Assembly: GCF_001634885.1 (NCBI RefSeq)
Contig: NZ_LWEX01000224.1
Span: forward strand, 1 to 48,745
Reading direction: 5' to 3'
Origin: Sulfitobacter sp. HI0040
GTDB taxonomy: Bacteria > Pseudomonadota > Alphaproteobacteria > Rhodobacterales > Rhodobacteraceae
Length of the DNA stretch: 48,745 nucleotides
Below, one piece after another: positions 17,712 through 27,274 of this stretch (position 1 is its first letter; each line of letters begins with the position of its first letter). The position numbers were made by a program, and so were the translations under genes. The notes beneath the pieces are model-generated. The model saw nothing but the letters and a program-made list of their open reading frames with translations, was not told the origin of the DNA and did no database searches.

Positions 17712-18575
17712 ATGAGAACGCAAGACATGAACCGCGATTGGATCGCCACCGCCCGCACCCTGTCACAGGCACTACCCTATCTGCAGCGCTATGCGGATGC
17801 GACCGTGGTGATCAAACTTGGCGGTCACGCCATGGGCAGCGATGAGGCGATGGATGAATTCGCCCGCGACGTCGCCCTGATGCGGCAGGTTGGTGTGAAC
17901 CCCGTGATCGTCCACGGCGGTGGCCCGATGATCAATGACATGCTCAAGCGGTTGGATATCAAATCCGAATTCGTGAACGGCAAGCGCGTGACGGATGCGG
18001 CGACAATGGACGTGGTCGAAATGGTCCTCTCCGGGCTGGTAAACGCCAAGATCGTGCAGGCAATCAGCGAACAGGGCGGGCGTGCCGTAGGGGTATCGGG
18101 CAAGGATTCGGGGCTGATCATCTGCGAAGCGGAAGACCCCGCGCTCGGCCTTGTCGGTCGCCCGACAGAGGTGAACCCGCGTCTTCTCCTCGACCTTGCG
18201 GAAAAGGAGATCATTCCCGTCATTGCCCCCTTGGGAATGGGCCGCGGGGGCGAGACGTTCAACATCAACGGCGATACCGCCGCCGGGGCCATTGCCGCGG
18301 CCCTGAAGGCGGATCGCCTCCTGCTCCTGACGGATGTCGCCGGGGTGAAGAACGCTGCCGGGGACGTGCTGACAGAGCTTACCGCGGCGCAGATCCGCGA
18401 AATGGTGGCCGATGGGACGATTGCGGGCGGGATGATCCCCAAGACCGAAACTGCGCTCGATGCGCTGGAGGGCGGGGCGCGGGCTGCCGTTATCCTCGAC
18501 GGTCGTGCGCCAAATGCCTGCCTTCTCGAACTGTTTACCGAGCACGGGGCAGGCAGCATCATCCGCAAAGGATGA
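17712..18575 (+). CDS. argB: acetylglutamate kinase
   Basis: This 287-residue enzyme phosphorylates N-acetyl-L-glutamate in arginine biosynthesis. It shows the amino-acid-kinase fold motifs [22 protein letters not shown], the substrate site region [10 protein letters not shown] and the ATP-site loop [12 protein letters not shown]-terminal residues before VVIKLGG form the helix ([20 protein letters not shown]) typical of arginine-feedback-inhibited hexameric enzymes, so allosteric control is likely. The ATG at 17712 is chosen. A second ATG at 17727 would remove five residues and is also plausible. The stop overlaps the next start (ATGA). Confidence 0.96.
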   Translation: MRTQDMNRDWIATARTLSQALPYLQRYADATVVIKLGGHAMGSDEAMDEFARDVALMRQVGVNPVIVHGGGPMINDMLKRLDIKSEFVNGKRVTDAATMDVVEMVLSGLVNAKIVQAISEQGGRAVGVSGKDSGLIICEAEDPALGLVGRPTEVNPRLLLDLAEKEIIPVIAPLGMGRGGETFNINGDTAAGAIAAALKADRLLLLTDVAGVKNAAGDVLTELTAAQIREMVADGTIAGGMIPKTETALDALEGGARAAVILDGRAPNACLLELFTEHGAGSIIRKG

Positions 18576-19231
18576 CACTGCCGGAGCTGGAAGCGCTGCT
18601 GGACCCTGCGTATCTGCGCATCCTCGGCGGCTTCCACCCCGGGCCGGATGACGGCACCCCGGAGGGCTGCAAAACGCTTTTGCTTCTCGGCCCGGATGAA
18701 CCTCGGTTCTGGCCGTATTTCATCCAGACACCTGAGTATCGCGACGACGCGCCCGACGCGATGGACAGATGGTCCCTGCGTGTGGTGGGGGACTGCGCAA
18801 AAAGGATCGGCGCACAGGCGCTTTTTCCCTTCGGTGGCCCGCCCTACCTGCCCTTCTATTCCTGGGCGTTAAAATCAGGCCGGGCCCACGTGTCGCCGAT
18901 CCGGTTTCTCGTCCATGATCGTGCGGGGCTGTTTCTGTCATTTCGTGGTGCCCTGGCCCTTTCGGAACGGATCCCCCTCCCCTCACCGGAAAGCACGCCC
19001 TGCGCCACCTGTGCAAGCCAGCCCTGCGCCACTGCCTGTCCCGTCCGTGCCTTGACACCCCAGGGATATGATGTGGCAGCCTGCAAGGCATATATACGGT
19101 CCGACGCAGGGCGGGATTGTCGGGAAAACGGATGCCTCGCGCGGCGGGCCTGCCCCGTATCGAAGACAGCGGGCCGGCTATCGGCGCAATCGGCCTATCA
19201 TATGCAGTATTTTATCAAAGGTAGCCCATGA
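18572..19231 (+). CDS. ferredoxin-like iron-sulfur protein
   Basis: This 219-residue protein has a C-terminal cysteine-rich domain resembling the ferredoxin part of epoxyqueuosine reductase. The first group is C144-x2-C147-x4-C152-x3-C156-P. A second group follows at C171, C183, C188 and C194-P. Up to two [4Fe-4S] clusters are possible. The N-terminal 140 residues carry no motif I recognise. It may transfer electrons to an unknown partner. Overlaps of four bases with argB and with the next gene show tight coupling. I do not recognise a specific named family. Confidence 0.75.
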   Translation: MTLPELEALLDPAYLRILGGFHPGPDDGTPEGCKTLLLLGPDEPRFWPYFIQTPEYRDDAPDAMDRWSLRVVGDCAKRIGAQALFPFGGPPYLPFYSWALKSGRAHVSPIRFLVHDRAGLFLSFRGALALSERIPLPSPESTPCATCASQPCATACPVRALTPQGYDVAACKAYIRSDAGRDCRENGCLARRACPVSKTAGRLSAQSAYHMQYFIKGSP

Positions 19232-19701
19232 AACGCCTGATCCTTATGCGGCACGCGGAGTCCGATTGGAGCGGCAGCAGCGGCACCGATCACAGTCGGG
19301 TTCTGAATGCCCGGGGCCGCCTTGGGGCGGAACGGCTCGGGCAGTGGATGAAGGAACATGACTATCTGCCGGACCGCGTCCTTTGTTCCGACGCGAGCCG
19401 CACCCGCGAAACGCTTCTGCTGCTGGAACTGCAAACAAATTCAGTCGAGCATTTGCGCGCGCTCTACCTCGCCGGGCCGCCGGAAATTCTGGAGCTGCTG
19501 CGCGAGGCAGAGGGCGAGGCGGTGCTGATGGTCGCACACAACCCGGGCTGCGCCACCTGCGCACAGTGGTTGCCCGTTGCGAACGAGGTGCGGAATATCC
19601 GCCCGGCGCAACCAGCGTTATCGACTTCGACGTCGAAGACTGGGGAAATATTGATTGGGGAACCGGTCAGCTGCACGACTATACCAGCCCGCGCGACCTG
19701 A
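19228..19701 (+). CDS. SixA-like histidine phosphatase, C-terminus frameshifted
   Basis: The protein starts [16 protein letters not shown], the RHG phosphatase motif with its catalytic histidine, and keeps VLCSDASRTRET and MVAHNPG with the second histidine, so the active site is complete. After ANEVR the frame departs from the family. The expected C-terminal sequence, EYPPGATSVIDFDVEDWGNI then DWGTG and SPRDLN, continues in the neighbouring frame and stops at 19706. One lost base near 19590-19600 would explain this. The last roughly 30 residues are therefore out of frame. SixA relatives dephosphorylate phosphohistidine on HPt domains. Coupled by ATGA to the ferredoxin-like gene. Confidence 0.8.
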   Translation: MKRLILMRHAESDWSGSSGTDHSRVLNARGRLGAERLGQWMKEHDYLPDRVLCSDASRTRETLLLLELQTNSVEHLRALYLAGPPEILELLREAEGEAVLMVAHNPGCATCAQWLPVANEVRNIRPAQPALSTSTSKTGEILIGEPVSCTTIPARAT

Positions 19702-19714
19702 ATTGAACAGGCGC

Positions 19715-19736
19715 CCGGGCGGCGCAAACCGCCCGG
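19715..19736. terminator. hairpin between convergent histidine phosphatase and aapP
   Basis: ccgggcgg-cgcaaa-ccgcccgg is a perfect 8-base GC stem in the 50-base gap between converging genes. It lacks a U run on either strand but is well placed to end transcription from both sides. Confidence 0.5.
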
Positions 19737-19751
19737 TCCGCATGGTTTCGG

Positions 19752-20543
19752 TCAATGGCCGAGGATCTGGCTCAGGAACAGTTGGGTCCGCGGCGACTTC
19801 GGATTCTTGAAGAACTCCTCCGGCTCGTTCTGTTCGACGATCTGCCCGTCATCCATGAAGATCACCCGGTTCGCGACCTGACGGGCAAAGCCCATCTCGT
19901 GCGTCACGCAGAGCATCGTCATACCCTCTTCGGCGAGCTCGATCATGGTGTCGAGCACTTCCTTGATCATCTCCGGGTCGAGGGCGGAGGTCGGCTCATC
20001 GAAAAGCATGATTCGGGGGCGCATGCACAGCGACCGGGCGATCGCCACCCGCTGCTGCTGCCCGCCCGAAAGCTGACCGGGATATTTATCCGCCTGATCC
20101 GGGATCTTCACCTTTTCGAGGAAATGCATCGCTGTTTCCTCGGCCTTCTTCTTGGGGACCTTGCGAACCCATATCGGGGCAAGCGTACAGTTCTCAAGAA
20201 TCGTGAGGTGCGGGAAGAGGTTGAAATGCTGGAAGCACATACCGACTTCGGAGCGGATCTTGTCGATGTTCTTGAGGTCTGAGGACAGCAATGTGCCGTC
20301 CACCTCGATGGTGCCTTTCTGGTGCTCTTCCAGCGCGTTGATGCAGCGGATCAGCGTCGATTTACCCGAGCCCGAAGGACCACAAATAACGATACGTTCC
20401 CCGCGATAGACTGTCAGGTCGATATCCCGCAGCACGTGGAAGCTGCCGTACCATTTGTTCATGTTCTGGATGGAGATCGCGACTTCGTCGGAGACCTTCA
20501 TCTGGGGGTTGGGTGTCACGTGGGTTTCAGCGATGTCAGCCAT
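19752..20543 (-). CDS. aapP: general L-amino acid ABC transporter, ATP-binding protein
   Basis: This 263-residue ATPase energises uptake of polar L-amino acids. The Walker A motif is GPSGSGKST, the Q-loop is in [13 protein letters not shown], the signature is [13 protein letters not shown], Walker B is [13 protein letters not shown] and the H-loop histidine is in CVTHEMGFA. The ATG at 20543 (MADIAETHV) is chosen because AAGGAGG lies nine bases upstream. The longer frame to 20702 runs back into aapM and is not used. It is the last gene of aapJQMP. Confidence 0.96.
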   Translation of the reverse strand: MADIAETHVTPNPQMKVSDEVAISIQNMNKWYGSFHVLRDIDLTVYRGERIVICGPSGSGKSTLIRCINALEEHQKGTIEVDGTLLSSDLKNIDKIRSEVGMCFQHFNLFPHLTILENCTLAPIWVRKVPKKKAEETAMHFLEKVKIPDQADKYPGQLSGGQQQRVAIARSLCMRPRIMLFDEPTSALDPEMIKEVLDTMIELAEEGMTMLCVTHEMGFARQVANRVIFMDDGQIVEQNEPEEFFKNPKSPRTQLFLSQILGH

Positions 20544-20556
20544 TCTTCGGGCCTCC

Positions 20557-21861
20557 TTAACGATGATCTGTCGCGAGGCGGCGTTCCAGCCACTGCGAGT
20601 ATTGCGAGATGCCGTAGCAGACAATGAAGAAGAGCAGCGCAGCAAAGCCGAGCAGTTCCCAATAGACGCCGTTCCAGTCCGTCGAAGCGAGGATCGGGCC
20701 ACGGATCATGCCGACCAGATCGAACATGGAGATGATCGATACCAGCGTCGTATCCTTGAAGAGACCCACAGCGATGTTCACGATGCCCGGAATGGAGATC
20801 TTCAGCGCCTGCGGCAGAATGATGAGCCGCATTGCCTGCGGGTAATCGAGCCCGAGGCTATCGGCCGCTTCGTACTGCCCCTTCGGAAGCGCGGCGAGCC
20901 CGCCCCGGATCACCTCGGCGATATAGGCCGAAGAGAACATGGTGATCATAATGACCACCCGCAGGAACAGGTCCACGCCGGAGCCGGGCGGGAAGAAATA
21001 GGCCAGCATCACGTTCGCCACGAACAGCAGCGTGATCAGCGGCACCCCGCGAATGAACTCGATGAAGATGACGCAGATCCATTTGATCAACGGCATGGAG
21101 GACTGACGACCCAACGCCAGTGCGATACCGATGGGCAGTGAAAGCGAAACGCAGGTCACGCCCAGCATCATGTTCAGCATGAAGCCACCCAGATCGCGCG
21201 ACGGCACCGCTTCGAGCCGCAGGCCCGAAGTGATCCGGGCGAGGTCGGGAATGGCGAGCCCGCCGACATACCAGACCGCCAGCGCGGCGATGACACCACC
21301 GAAGAACCCTGTCGCGAAACTGCGATGGACGAGTTTTTCGTAGACGAAATAGCCCACGACGAACCCCAGCAGTGCGACGATGGGTGTCCAGATCGTACCG
21401 CCCCAGATCAGCCAGTAGGCAAGGAACGGATAGATGCCCGTGAAGAACAGGAGCTTTCGCGGCAGGTCGAAGAACAACACCGGGGCAGCCGCCAAGAACA
21501 TCAGAACGAAGGCGAGCAGCGGGCGCCAGTAAAGCTCAGGCGGATATTTGAACCCGAAGAGCAGCTGGTTCCACCGGTCGGTCAGTACCGAGAAACAGGC
21601 AGCCGAACGCCCGTCGAGCACTTCACGGCATTCCGCGAGCGAGCTTGTGGTCCAGACCCCGCCAAGGATCCACGGCAAGGTTCCCGCAAGCACGAGGTAG
21701 ATCACGTATATCGCCGCCACGGTAAGCAGGGCGTTCAGCGGCGTCGCGAACAGGTTTTCCCGGCCCCATTTGTAGATGCCCCGCTCCGCCACCGGCGGAG
21801 GCACGGGCGGCAAAGCCGTTTCACGGACGAAAGCGACTGATTCTGCGTGTGTATCAGACAT
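20557..21861 (-). CDS. aapM: general L-amino acid ABC transporter permease AapM
   Basis: This 434-residue inner-membrane permease is larger than most polar amino-acid permeases, with an extended N-terminal half as known for AapM/BztC. The BPD_transp_1 domain is in the C-terminal half, with [20 protein letters not shown] and the EAA loop [20 protein letters not shown]. It forms the channel with AapQ. Its start at 21861 is one base beyond the aapQ stop and has AAGGAG nearby. Confidence 0.94.
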   Translation of the reverse strand: MSDTHAESVAFVRETALPPVPPPVAERGIYKWGRENLFATPLNALLTVAAIYVIYLVLAGTLPWILGGVWTTSSLAECREVLDGRSAACFSVLTDRWNQLLFGFKYPPELYWRPLLAFVLMFLAAAPVLFFDLPRKLLFFTGIYPFLAYWLIWGGTIWTPIVALLGFVVGYFVYEKLVHRSFATGFFGGVIAALAVWYVGGLAIPDLARITSGLRLEAVPSRDLGGFMLNMMLGVTCVSLSLPIGIALALGRQSSMPLIKWICVIFIEFIRGVPLITLLFVANVMLAYFFPPGSGVDLFLRVVIMITMFSSAYIAEVIRGGLAALPKGQYEAADSLGLDYPQAMRLIILPQALKISIPGIVNIAVGLFKDTTLVSIISMFDLVGMIRGPILASTDWNGVYWELLGFAALLFFIVCYGISQYSQWLERRLATDHR

Positions 21862-21862
21862 C

Positions 21863-23101
21863 TCAGCGCTCCTTCAGCTTCATGGCATTGTTGTAGACGT
21901 TCATGACCGCGGAAATGCAGAGCGAGATCACGAGGTAGAACAACATCAGCAGCAACACGCATTCAATGGCACGGCCTGTCTGGTTCAGGGTGATACCCCC
22001 CAGTGTCGCAGTGATGTCGGCGTAGCCGACGGCGATGGCCAGCGAAGAGTTCTTGGTAATGTTCAGGTACTGGGAGATCAGCGGCGGAATGATCACCCGG
22101 AGCGCCTGCGGCAAAACGACGAGGTTCATCACACGCCGGGGGCGTAGGCCAAGGGCCGAGGCCGCCTCTGTCTGACCTCTGGAAACCGCCTGAATACCTG
22201 CACGGACATTTTCAGCGATGAACGCGCCGGTATAGATCGACAGGGCGAACCACAGGGCAATCAGCGGGCCACCGATCTTGATACCACCGCCAAAATTGAA
22301 CCCGCGCAGTTCGGGAATGTCCCACTGCAGCCCGAGGGCGAAAAGAAGAACGATCACCGGCACGAACCAGATCGCGAGGTTCAGCCAGAAGGTCTTTGGC
22401 CGTACACCTGTTTTCGCCTGCTTGTCGTTCGCCCGGGCCGAAACCGCGCGCGTGGCGAACAAGGATGCAACCAGAACGCCGATGACCAGCAGCCAGTTGA
22501 TCCAGCTCCCGTCCTCTCCGCCAAAGCCACGGGTAAAATACGGACCGGGGACATAGACGCCGCGGTTGGTGAAGGCAAAAAGATCGAACAACATCGAGGA
22601 AGACGGCGTGTCCCCCCTGAAGGCGCTGGGGGCCGGCATCACCGCCGTCATGATGGTGAAGATGATGATGATCCAGATCAGCACCGGAATGTTACGGAAA
22701 ATCTCAACGTAAAAGGCCATCAGCTTGCGCACGAGCCAGTTCTTCGACAGCCGCAGCACCCCTGCGATGACGCCGAAGACCGTGGCGGTCACACAGGCAA
22801 GGAATGCGACCAGAAGGGTATTCAGCACACCGACGACCGCGGCGCGCAGGTTCGTGGACTGGCTGTTATAGTCGATCAGCGTCTGGTTAATGTCGTAGCC
22901 GGCAGGGCTGTAGAGGAAGTCGAAAGAGATATCGAGCCCCTGCTCCTGCAGGTTCGCCATCAGGTTGGAATAAAGATACCCGAGTGTAAGGGCGAGGACC
23001 ACGGCAGCGATAACCTGAAGGGTCATCGAGCGGTACCGCGTATCGTTCAACAGCGAAGATAGCCGGAACGAACCCCTTTGGGGGTCGGTAAGTGACGTCA
23101 T
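21863..23101 (-). CDS. aapQ: general L-amino acid ABC transporter permease AapQ
   Basis: This 412-residue permease is hydrophobic throughout. It has a TM helix near MTLQVIAAVVLALTLGYLYS, the transport domain from about residue 90, and the EAA motif EAASALGLRPRRVMNLVVLP that docks with AapP. With AapM it forms the heterodimeric membrane pore. A strong hairpin at 23191-23218 separates it from aapJ, which should give more binding protein than permease. Confidence 0.94.
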   Translation of the reverse strand: MTSLTDPQRGSFRLSSLLNDTRYRSMTLQVIAAVVLALTLGYLYSNLMANLQEQGLDISFDFLYSPAGYDINQTLIDYNSQSTNLRAAVVGVLNTLLVAFLACVTATVFGVIAGVLRLSKNWLVRKLMAFYVEIFRNIPVLIWIIIIFTIMTAVMPAPSAFRGDTPSSSMLFDLFAFTNRGVYVPGPYFTRGFGGEDGSWINWLLVIGVLVASLFATRAVSARANDKQAKTGVRPKTFWLNLAIWFVPVIVLLFALGLQWDIPELRGFNFGGGIKIGGPLIALWFALSIYTGAFIAENVRAGIQAVSRGQTEAASALGLRPRRVMNLVVLPQALRVIIPPLISQYLNITKNSSLAIAVGYADITATLGGITLNQTGRAIECVLLLMLFYLVISLCISAVMNVYNNAMKLKER

Positions 23102-23190
23102 GAAACTGTTCCCTGTGTCCCGGCCGGTTTTTTATGCGGCGCATCGGTAGTGCGAAGGTGGCTCGGGTTCTTGTCGGTCGTCATGGGGTA

Positions 23191-23218
23191 CGAAGGGCGC
23201 GGAAATCCGCGCCCTTCG
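23191..23218 (-). terminator. strong intercistronic stem-loop between aapJ and aapQ
   Basis: cgaagggcgcgga-aa-tccgcgcccttcg is a perfect 13-base inverted repeat eleven bases downstream of the aapJ stop on the minus strand. Such structures after a binding-protein gene usually cause partial termination or protect the upstream mRNA from 3' decay. The lack of a U run favours the latter. Confidence 0.7.
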
Positions 23219-23228
23219 GTCGTGATAT

Positions 23229-24245
23229 TTAGCGGAACGGGGGCGAGTACAGCAGGCCGCCGTCTGTCCACTGTGCGTTCAGACCACGTGCGAGGCCGAT
23301 GGGGGTTTCTTCGCCGATGTTCTTGGCAAAGATCTCACCGTAGTTGCCTTCGGACATGATCGCCTTCTTGGCCCAATCGGCTTCGAGGCCCATCATCTCA
23401 CCCAGGTTGCCCTCGGTGCCCAGCAGGCGGGCGACTTCGGGGTTGGTGGTGTTGGACGCCATGTCGCCGACGTTCGCGGATGTCACGCCGAGCTCTTCGG
23501 CAGTGATCAGCGCGTTCAGAGTCCAGCGAACCACGTCGCCCCACTCGTTGTCACCGTGGCGGACCAGCGGGCCCAGCGGCTCTTTGGAAACGATTTCCGG
23601 AAGCAGCGTGTGCTCATCGGGGTTTTCAAAGGTCGCGCGTGTCGCGGCCAGACCGGAAGCGTCCGTCGTGTAGACGTCGCAGGCACCGGCAAGGTACTGC
23701 TGCTGCGCTTCAGCGTTGGTTTCGATCGGAACCGGCTCGTAGTTGATGTTGTTCGCGCGGAAGAAGTCCGCGAGGTTCAATTCGGTCGTTGTACCGGTCT
23801 GGATGCAGACGGTCGCACCGTCGAGGTCCTTCGCGGAGGAAACGCCAAGCGCCTTAGGCACCATGAAGCCCTGACCGTCGTAGTAGTTGACGCCGACAAA
23901 GTCGAACTTCAGATCAACGTCACGGCTGAAGGTCCAGGTGGTGTTCCGGGCCAGCATGTCGATTTCGCCGGAGGCCAGCGCGGTGAAGCGTGTCTTGCCC
24001 GTGGTGGGGATGAACTCGACGGCGGTGGGGTCACCCAGAACGGCGGCGGCAACGGCACGGCAGACGGCCACGTCGAAACCATTCCATTCACCATTCGCAT
24101 CGGGAGCGGCGAAGCCGACCAGGCCGGTGGTCACGCCGCAGTTCAGCTTGCCGCGCGCTTGCACGTCTTCCAGCGTTCCGGCCGCTGCAGCGCCGGCTGC
24201 GAGGCCCGCAAAGGTCAGCGCGCCAAGAAATACGGATTTTTTCAT
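23229..24245 (-). CDS. aapJ: general L-amino acid ABC transporter, periplasmic binding protein
   Basis: This 338-residue protein begins MKKSVFLGALTFAGLAAGAA, a Sec signal peptide likely cleaved after the AAAA stretch. The mature part has the SBP_bac_3 opening LEDVQARGKLNCGVTTGLVG and the ligand-domain motifs GFDVAVCRAVAAAV, FTALASGEIDMLARNTTWTF and VCIQTGTTTE. It captures L-amino acids in the periplasm. The start at 24245 is supported by GGAAGAGG just upstream and by the signal peptide. The ATG at 24272 would put nine charged residues in front. Confidence 0.96.
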   Translation of the reverse strand: MKKSVFLGALTFAGLAAGAAAAGTLEDVQARGKLNCGVTTGLVGFAAPDANGEWNGFDVAVCRAVAAAVLGDPTAVEFIPTTGKTRFTALASGEIDMLARNTTWTFSRDVDLKFDFVGVNYYDGQGFMVPKALGVSSAKDLDGATVCIQTGTTTELNLADFFRANNINYEPVPIETNAEAQQQYLAGACDVYTTDASGLAATRATFENPDEHTLLPEIVSKEPLGPLVRHGDNEWGDVVRWTLNALITAEELGVTSANVGDMASNTTNPEVARLLGTEGNLGEMMGLEADWAKKAIMSEGNYGEIFAKNIGEETPIGLARGLNAQWTDGGLLYSPPFR

Positions 24246-24423
24246 TTTTACCTCTTCCTGATAGTCCGCCACATCTTAGGGCGGTTATTCCGACACCGGG
24301 GCGCCGGAGGCGATACTGGCAGAATTGTTCCTGCTCAGTGGTCAGCACTGTGGTCGGAATTGGGATCGGAGGTCAAGTGTCGGATCGGTGAATCTGCCCC
24401 GGTTTACGTCGCAAGAGCCGCTC

Positions 24424-25140
24424 TCAACCGTCCTTTTTTGCAAGATCGAACATCTGTTTGGCGTGAAGAAAGCTCTGCCGCTTCACTTCGGCCAGGGCCT
24501 CCGCCTCTTCGTCGGCCCCCCATTGTTCGATCTGCCAGAGTTCATCAAGCCGCGATACGGTCCAGATTTCCTCTGCCTTTCCCGCGCCCAGTGCTGCGGC
24601 AAATCCCAGAACGAGCGAGCCGGAAAGAGACACAAGATCGTGAAACGCGGCCAGCTCGAAATCGTTCAATGCATGGGTCCGTCGCGACAGGGCGGCAAGG
24701 GCGTCTGCCTCCTGCGGGGCGTGCATGATTCCCGTGCGGGGCGAAAGATCGGCCCCCAGGTCCTGCCGCGCCCAGTCGAGGTATGGGTCCCATTGCGCCT
24801 GCTGACGGGCGACCAGTTCTTCCGGCCCATCTGCGCGATAACACAGCAGGTCCGCATCGCCGTAAGCCGCCAGCATCTCGGCCACTTCCGCATGCTGGGG
24901 GACGACCTTGTCAACGGCGGCGTTGACCGTCCGCGTGGCGGGCATGGTGCGTGGATCGATGACGCCGTCCTGCGCCATCCATTCGGATGCAACGGCCTCT
25001 GCCATTGCGCGGGTGGGCATGGTCAGCGGATTTTTCGCAGGTGTCCGAATGGGCCGCCCGTCAAGCTCGACGGCAAAGCCTTCGTCGGCGGCAACGACTT
25101 CTGCCGCTTTCCAGAAACGTTTCGCCTTCCAATCGCTCAT
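24424..25140 (-). CDS. ATP12-family F1-ATPase assembly chaperone
   Basis: This 238-residue protein begins MSDWKAKRFWKAAEVVAADE, the start of the ATP12 family, followed by GFAVELDGRPIRTPAKNPL and VIDPRTMPATRTVNAAVDKV. ATP12 proteins bind the alpha subunit of F1 ATP synthase during assembly and occur in alphaproteobacteria and mitochondria. The ATG at 25140 overlaps the upstream HAD stop (ATGA), so the gene is the last of a coupled minus-strand series. Between it and aapJ (24246-24423) there is no gene. Confidence 0.9.
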   Translation of the reverse strand: MSDWKAKRFWKAAEVVAADEGFAVELDGRPIRTPAKNPLTMPTRAMAEAVASEWMAQDGVIDPRTMPATRTVNAAVDKVVPQHAEVAEMLAAYGDADLLCYRADGPEELVARQQAQWDPYLDWARQDLGADLSPRTGIMHAPQEADALAALSRRTHALNDFELAAFHDLVSLSGSLVLGFAAALGAGKAEEIWTVSRLDELWQIEQWGADEEAEALAEVKRQSFLHAKQMFDLAKKDG

Positions 25141-25820
25141 GCGGCAACCTTCCATGTTTCTTCCAGCGCGGGCAGCAAGGTATCGAACCCGTCAACGATG
25201 CGGCTGGCTGCCGTGAGGTTCTGCACCGGATGGTAGCCCCAGCTCACCCCGATTCCTGTCACACCCGCCGCGGCGGCCATATCCATATCGAGACTCGTAT
25301 CGCCAACCATCACCGTATCAGCGGGCGCCGCCCCGGTTTCGCGCATCGCCTCAAGGATCATCGAAGGATGCGGTTTTGAAGGATGGAAATCCGCGACCTG
25401 CCGGGTTGCGAAAAATCGGCCCAGTCCATGCGCCTCAAGCAACAGGTCGAGCCCGCGCCGCGATTTACCGGTAGCGACGCCCAGCAGCACGTCGTCCCGC
25501 GCGGCGAGCTGTTCCAGAGTCTGCAGCGCCCCGGGATAGAGCGGGGAGGACTCGGCAACCCCAGTCCGCGCCCGCAGATCCACATAGGCATCCTTGTAGG
25601 CCGCCTCCATCGCCACGTGCAGATGCGCCGGGACATCGGGTGCCAGCACAGCCATGGCCCGGTCAAGCGAGAGGCCAACGATCGACAGAACCGCGGCACG
25701 ATCGGGTGCGGGCAGCGAACAGGCGGCAAAGGCATGGCCCATCGCCGCGACGATATCCGACTGGCTGTCCACCAGCGTGCCATCGACGTCGAAAATCACC
25801 AGCCGCAGGGGTGCCGTCAC
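25137..25820 (-). CDS. HAD-superfamily phosphatase (phosphoglycolate phosphatase-like)
   Basis: This 227-residue protein has motif I FDVDGTLVDS, a helical cap, the threonine in GVATGKSRRG, the lysine region HPSKPHP and motif III/IV MVGDTSLDMDMA. It belongs to the Gph/PGP-like group, but the actual phosphate substrate is uncertain. The start is the GTG at 25820, which overlaps the pseudouridine synthase stop (GTGA). An ATG at 25868 lies inside that gene and is less likely. Confidence 0.88.
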   Translation of the reverse strand: MTAPLRLVIFDVDGTLVDSQSDIVAAMGHAFAACSLPAPDRAAVLSIVGLSLDRAMAVLAPDVPAHLHVAMEAAYKDAYVDLRARTGVAESSPLYPGALQTLEQLAARDDVLLGVATGKSRRGLDLLLEAHGLGRFFATRQVADFHPSKPHPSMILEAMRETGAAPADTVMVGDTSLDMDMAAAAGVTGIGVSWGYHPVQNLTAASRIVDGFDTLLPALEETWKVAA

Positions 25821-26866
25821 GCCCAGCCCTCTTCGAAGGGGTCGGCGGGCACATCCGACGCAAGCCATTGAAACGTGTCCCAGGTCCGCGCCATGTGATC
25901 GGGCAGAGGTGCCGTGAGGTTCAGCCGCGCCTTTGTTACCGGATGTTCCAGCGTCAGCGAACGGGCGTGCAAATGCAGCTTCTTGGATATGTCGCCACCC
26001 AGTTGTGCGCCCCAGCCATCGCCGAGATTGTCCTGCCCCGAGCCGCCGTATTTGCCATCCCCCACGATAGGGTGACCGATTTCAGCCATATGCGCGCGCA
26101 GCTGATGCGTTCTGCCGGTGACGGGGATCAACGCGCACCAGCAGGTGCGGTTCGCCGCCTGCGCCAGCACGGCATAATCCGTCGTCGCGCGCTTGGCGCC
26201 ATCGGTCGTGTCCACTTCGGCGGGATGGATGCAATGCATCTTCTCCCCCTCGCCGCGCGACCCATGGCCCCCGGCCTTGACCAGCCCGAACTTGATCGTG
26301 CCGTTCTTGGGGTGCGGAACGCCCGCGACCGCCGCCCAGTAAATCTTCCGGGTTTCGCGATGCCGGAAACTCGCGGTCAGATCGGCCGCCACAGCCCGCG
26401 TCCGCGCCATCAGCAACACGCCCGACGTATCCTTGTCCAGCCGGTGCACAAGGCGCGGCTTCTCATCCAGATCGAAGCACAGCGCGTCGGCCAAGGCATC
26501 CACATGCCGGTCGGACTGCCCCGATCCGCCCTGCACCGGCAACCCCGGCGGCTTGTTGAGCGCGATCACATGATCATCGCGATAGATCACGCAGCTTCGG
26601 ATGAACTTGGCGTCCGCGTCACTGATCCGGGTGCGTTTGGGTGGGGGCGGTGCATCGCTGTCGGGCAACGGCGGGATACGGACCTGCTGGCCGACCTCGA
26701 GCCGTGTGGCGGCCTTAACCCGCCCCCCATCGACGCGTATCTCGCCCTTTCGGCACATTTTTTCCAGCCGACCTTGCGAAATCTGCGGAAACTGTCGCTT
26801 GAACCATCGGTCAAGACGCTGGTCGCCCTCGCCGTCTTCCACGGTTCTGGTCTGGACCCGGCTCAT
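25817..26866 (-). CDS. rluC: RluA-family 23S rRNA pseudouridine synthase (RluC-type)
   Basis: This 349-residue enzyme isomerises uridines in rRNA. An S4 RNA-binding domain (about 15-75) is followed by the catalytic core with HRLDKDTSGVLLMAR, which contains the essential aspartate, and GRTHQLRAHMAEIGHPIVGD. The S4-plus-core layout matches RluC/RluD, and RluC is the more likely assignment by position and length. It overlaps crcB by four bases on one side and the HAD gene on the other. Confidence 0.88.
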   Translation of the reverse strand: MSRVQTRTVEDGEGDQRLDRWFKRQFPQISQGRLEKMCRKGEIRVDGGRVKAATRLEVGQQVRIPPLPDSDAPPPPKRTRISDADAKFIRSCVIYRDDHVIALNKPPGLPVQGGSGQSDRHVDALADALCFDLDEKPRLVHRLDKDTSGVLLMARTRAVAADLTASFRHRETRKIYWAAVAGVPHPKNGTIKFGLVKAGGHGSRGEGEKMHCIHPAEVDTTDGAKRATTDYAVLAQAANRTCWCALIPVTGRTHQLRAHMAEIGHPIVGDGKYGGSGQDNLGDGWGAQLGGDISKKLHLHARSLTLEHPVTKARLNLTAPLPDHMARTWDTFQWLASDVPADPFEEGWA

Positions 26867-27243
26867 GTCAGCAATCCCCGCATGATGAGCACCCCGGCCA
26901 TCAGCCCCATGATCGAAAGCCCGACGGACAGCGTGACATATACAAGGGCCGATGCCGCCTGCCCGCGTTCGAGCAGGGTCACCGTTTCCAACGAGAAAGC
27001 GGAAAACGTAGTAAAGCCACCAAGGATACCCGTCATTACGAAGGGCGACAAATGCGTCAGCCCCCGCTGGGCCGCGAAGATGACGAAGGCCCCCATCAAA
27101 AAGGAACCGATGACGTTCACCGAAAGGATCGCGATGGGGAAATCCCCCGTCGCACCCATCCTGTAGACGGCGACGCCGAAAAGGTACCGCAGAGAGGCGC
27201 CGATCGCCCCGCCGAGTGCCACGAGTGTAAGCGTTATGAACAT
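26863..27243 (-). CDS. crcB: CrcB/Fluc fluoride channel
   Basis: This 126-residue protein has four hydrophobic segments and family motifs ALGGAIGASLRYLFG, VNVIGSFLMGAFV and TGILGGFTTFSAFSLE. It forms a dual-topology dimer exporting fluoride. It is coupled to rluC by a four-base overlap. The 31 bases before it (to rarA) are too short to hold a fluoride riboswitch. Confidence 0.94.
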   Translation of the reverse strand: MFITLTLVALGGAIGASLRYLFGVAVYRMGATGDFPIAILSVNVIGSFLMGAFVIFAAQRGLTHLSPFVMTGILGGFTTFSAFSLETVTLLERGQAASALVYVTLSVGLSIMGLMAGVLIMRGLLT

Positions 27244-27274
27244 AGGCGGTCCATCGTCCCTGCGCTGCTGGATG

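Noticed and set aside
20544-20702. Extended N-terminus of AapP from an ATG at 20702
   Set aside because: It lies within aapM and has no family similarity; the ATG at 20543 has a strong AAGGAGG site.
24246-24423. Promoter for aapJ at the TTGACC near 24370
   Set aside because: A -35-like TTGACC exists on the minus strand, but no acceptable -10 box lies at 16-18 bases, so no promoter is claimed.
27244-27274. Fluoride riboswitch upstream of crcB
   Set aside because: Only 31 bases separate crcB from rarA, which is too short for the aptamer, and no crcB-motif sequence is visible.
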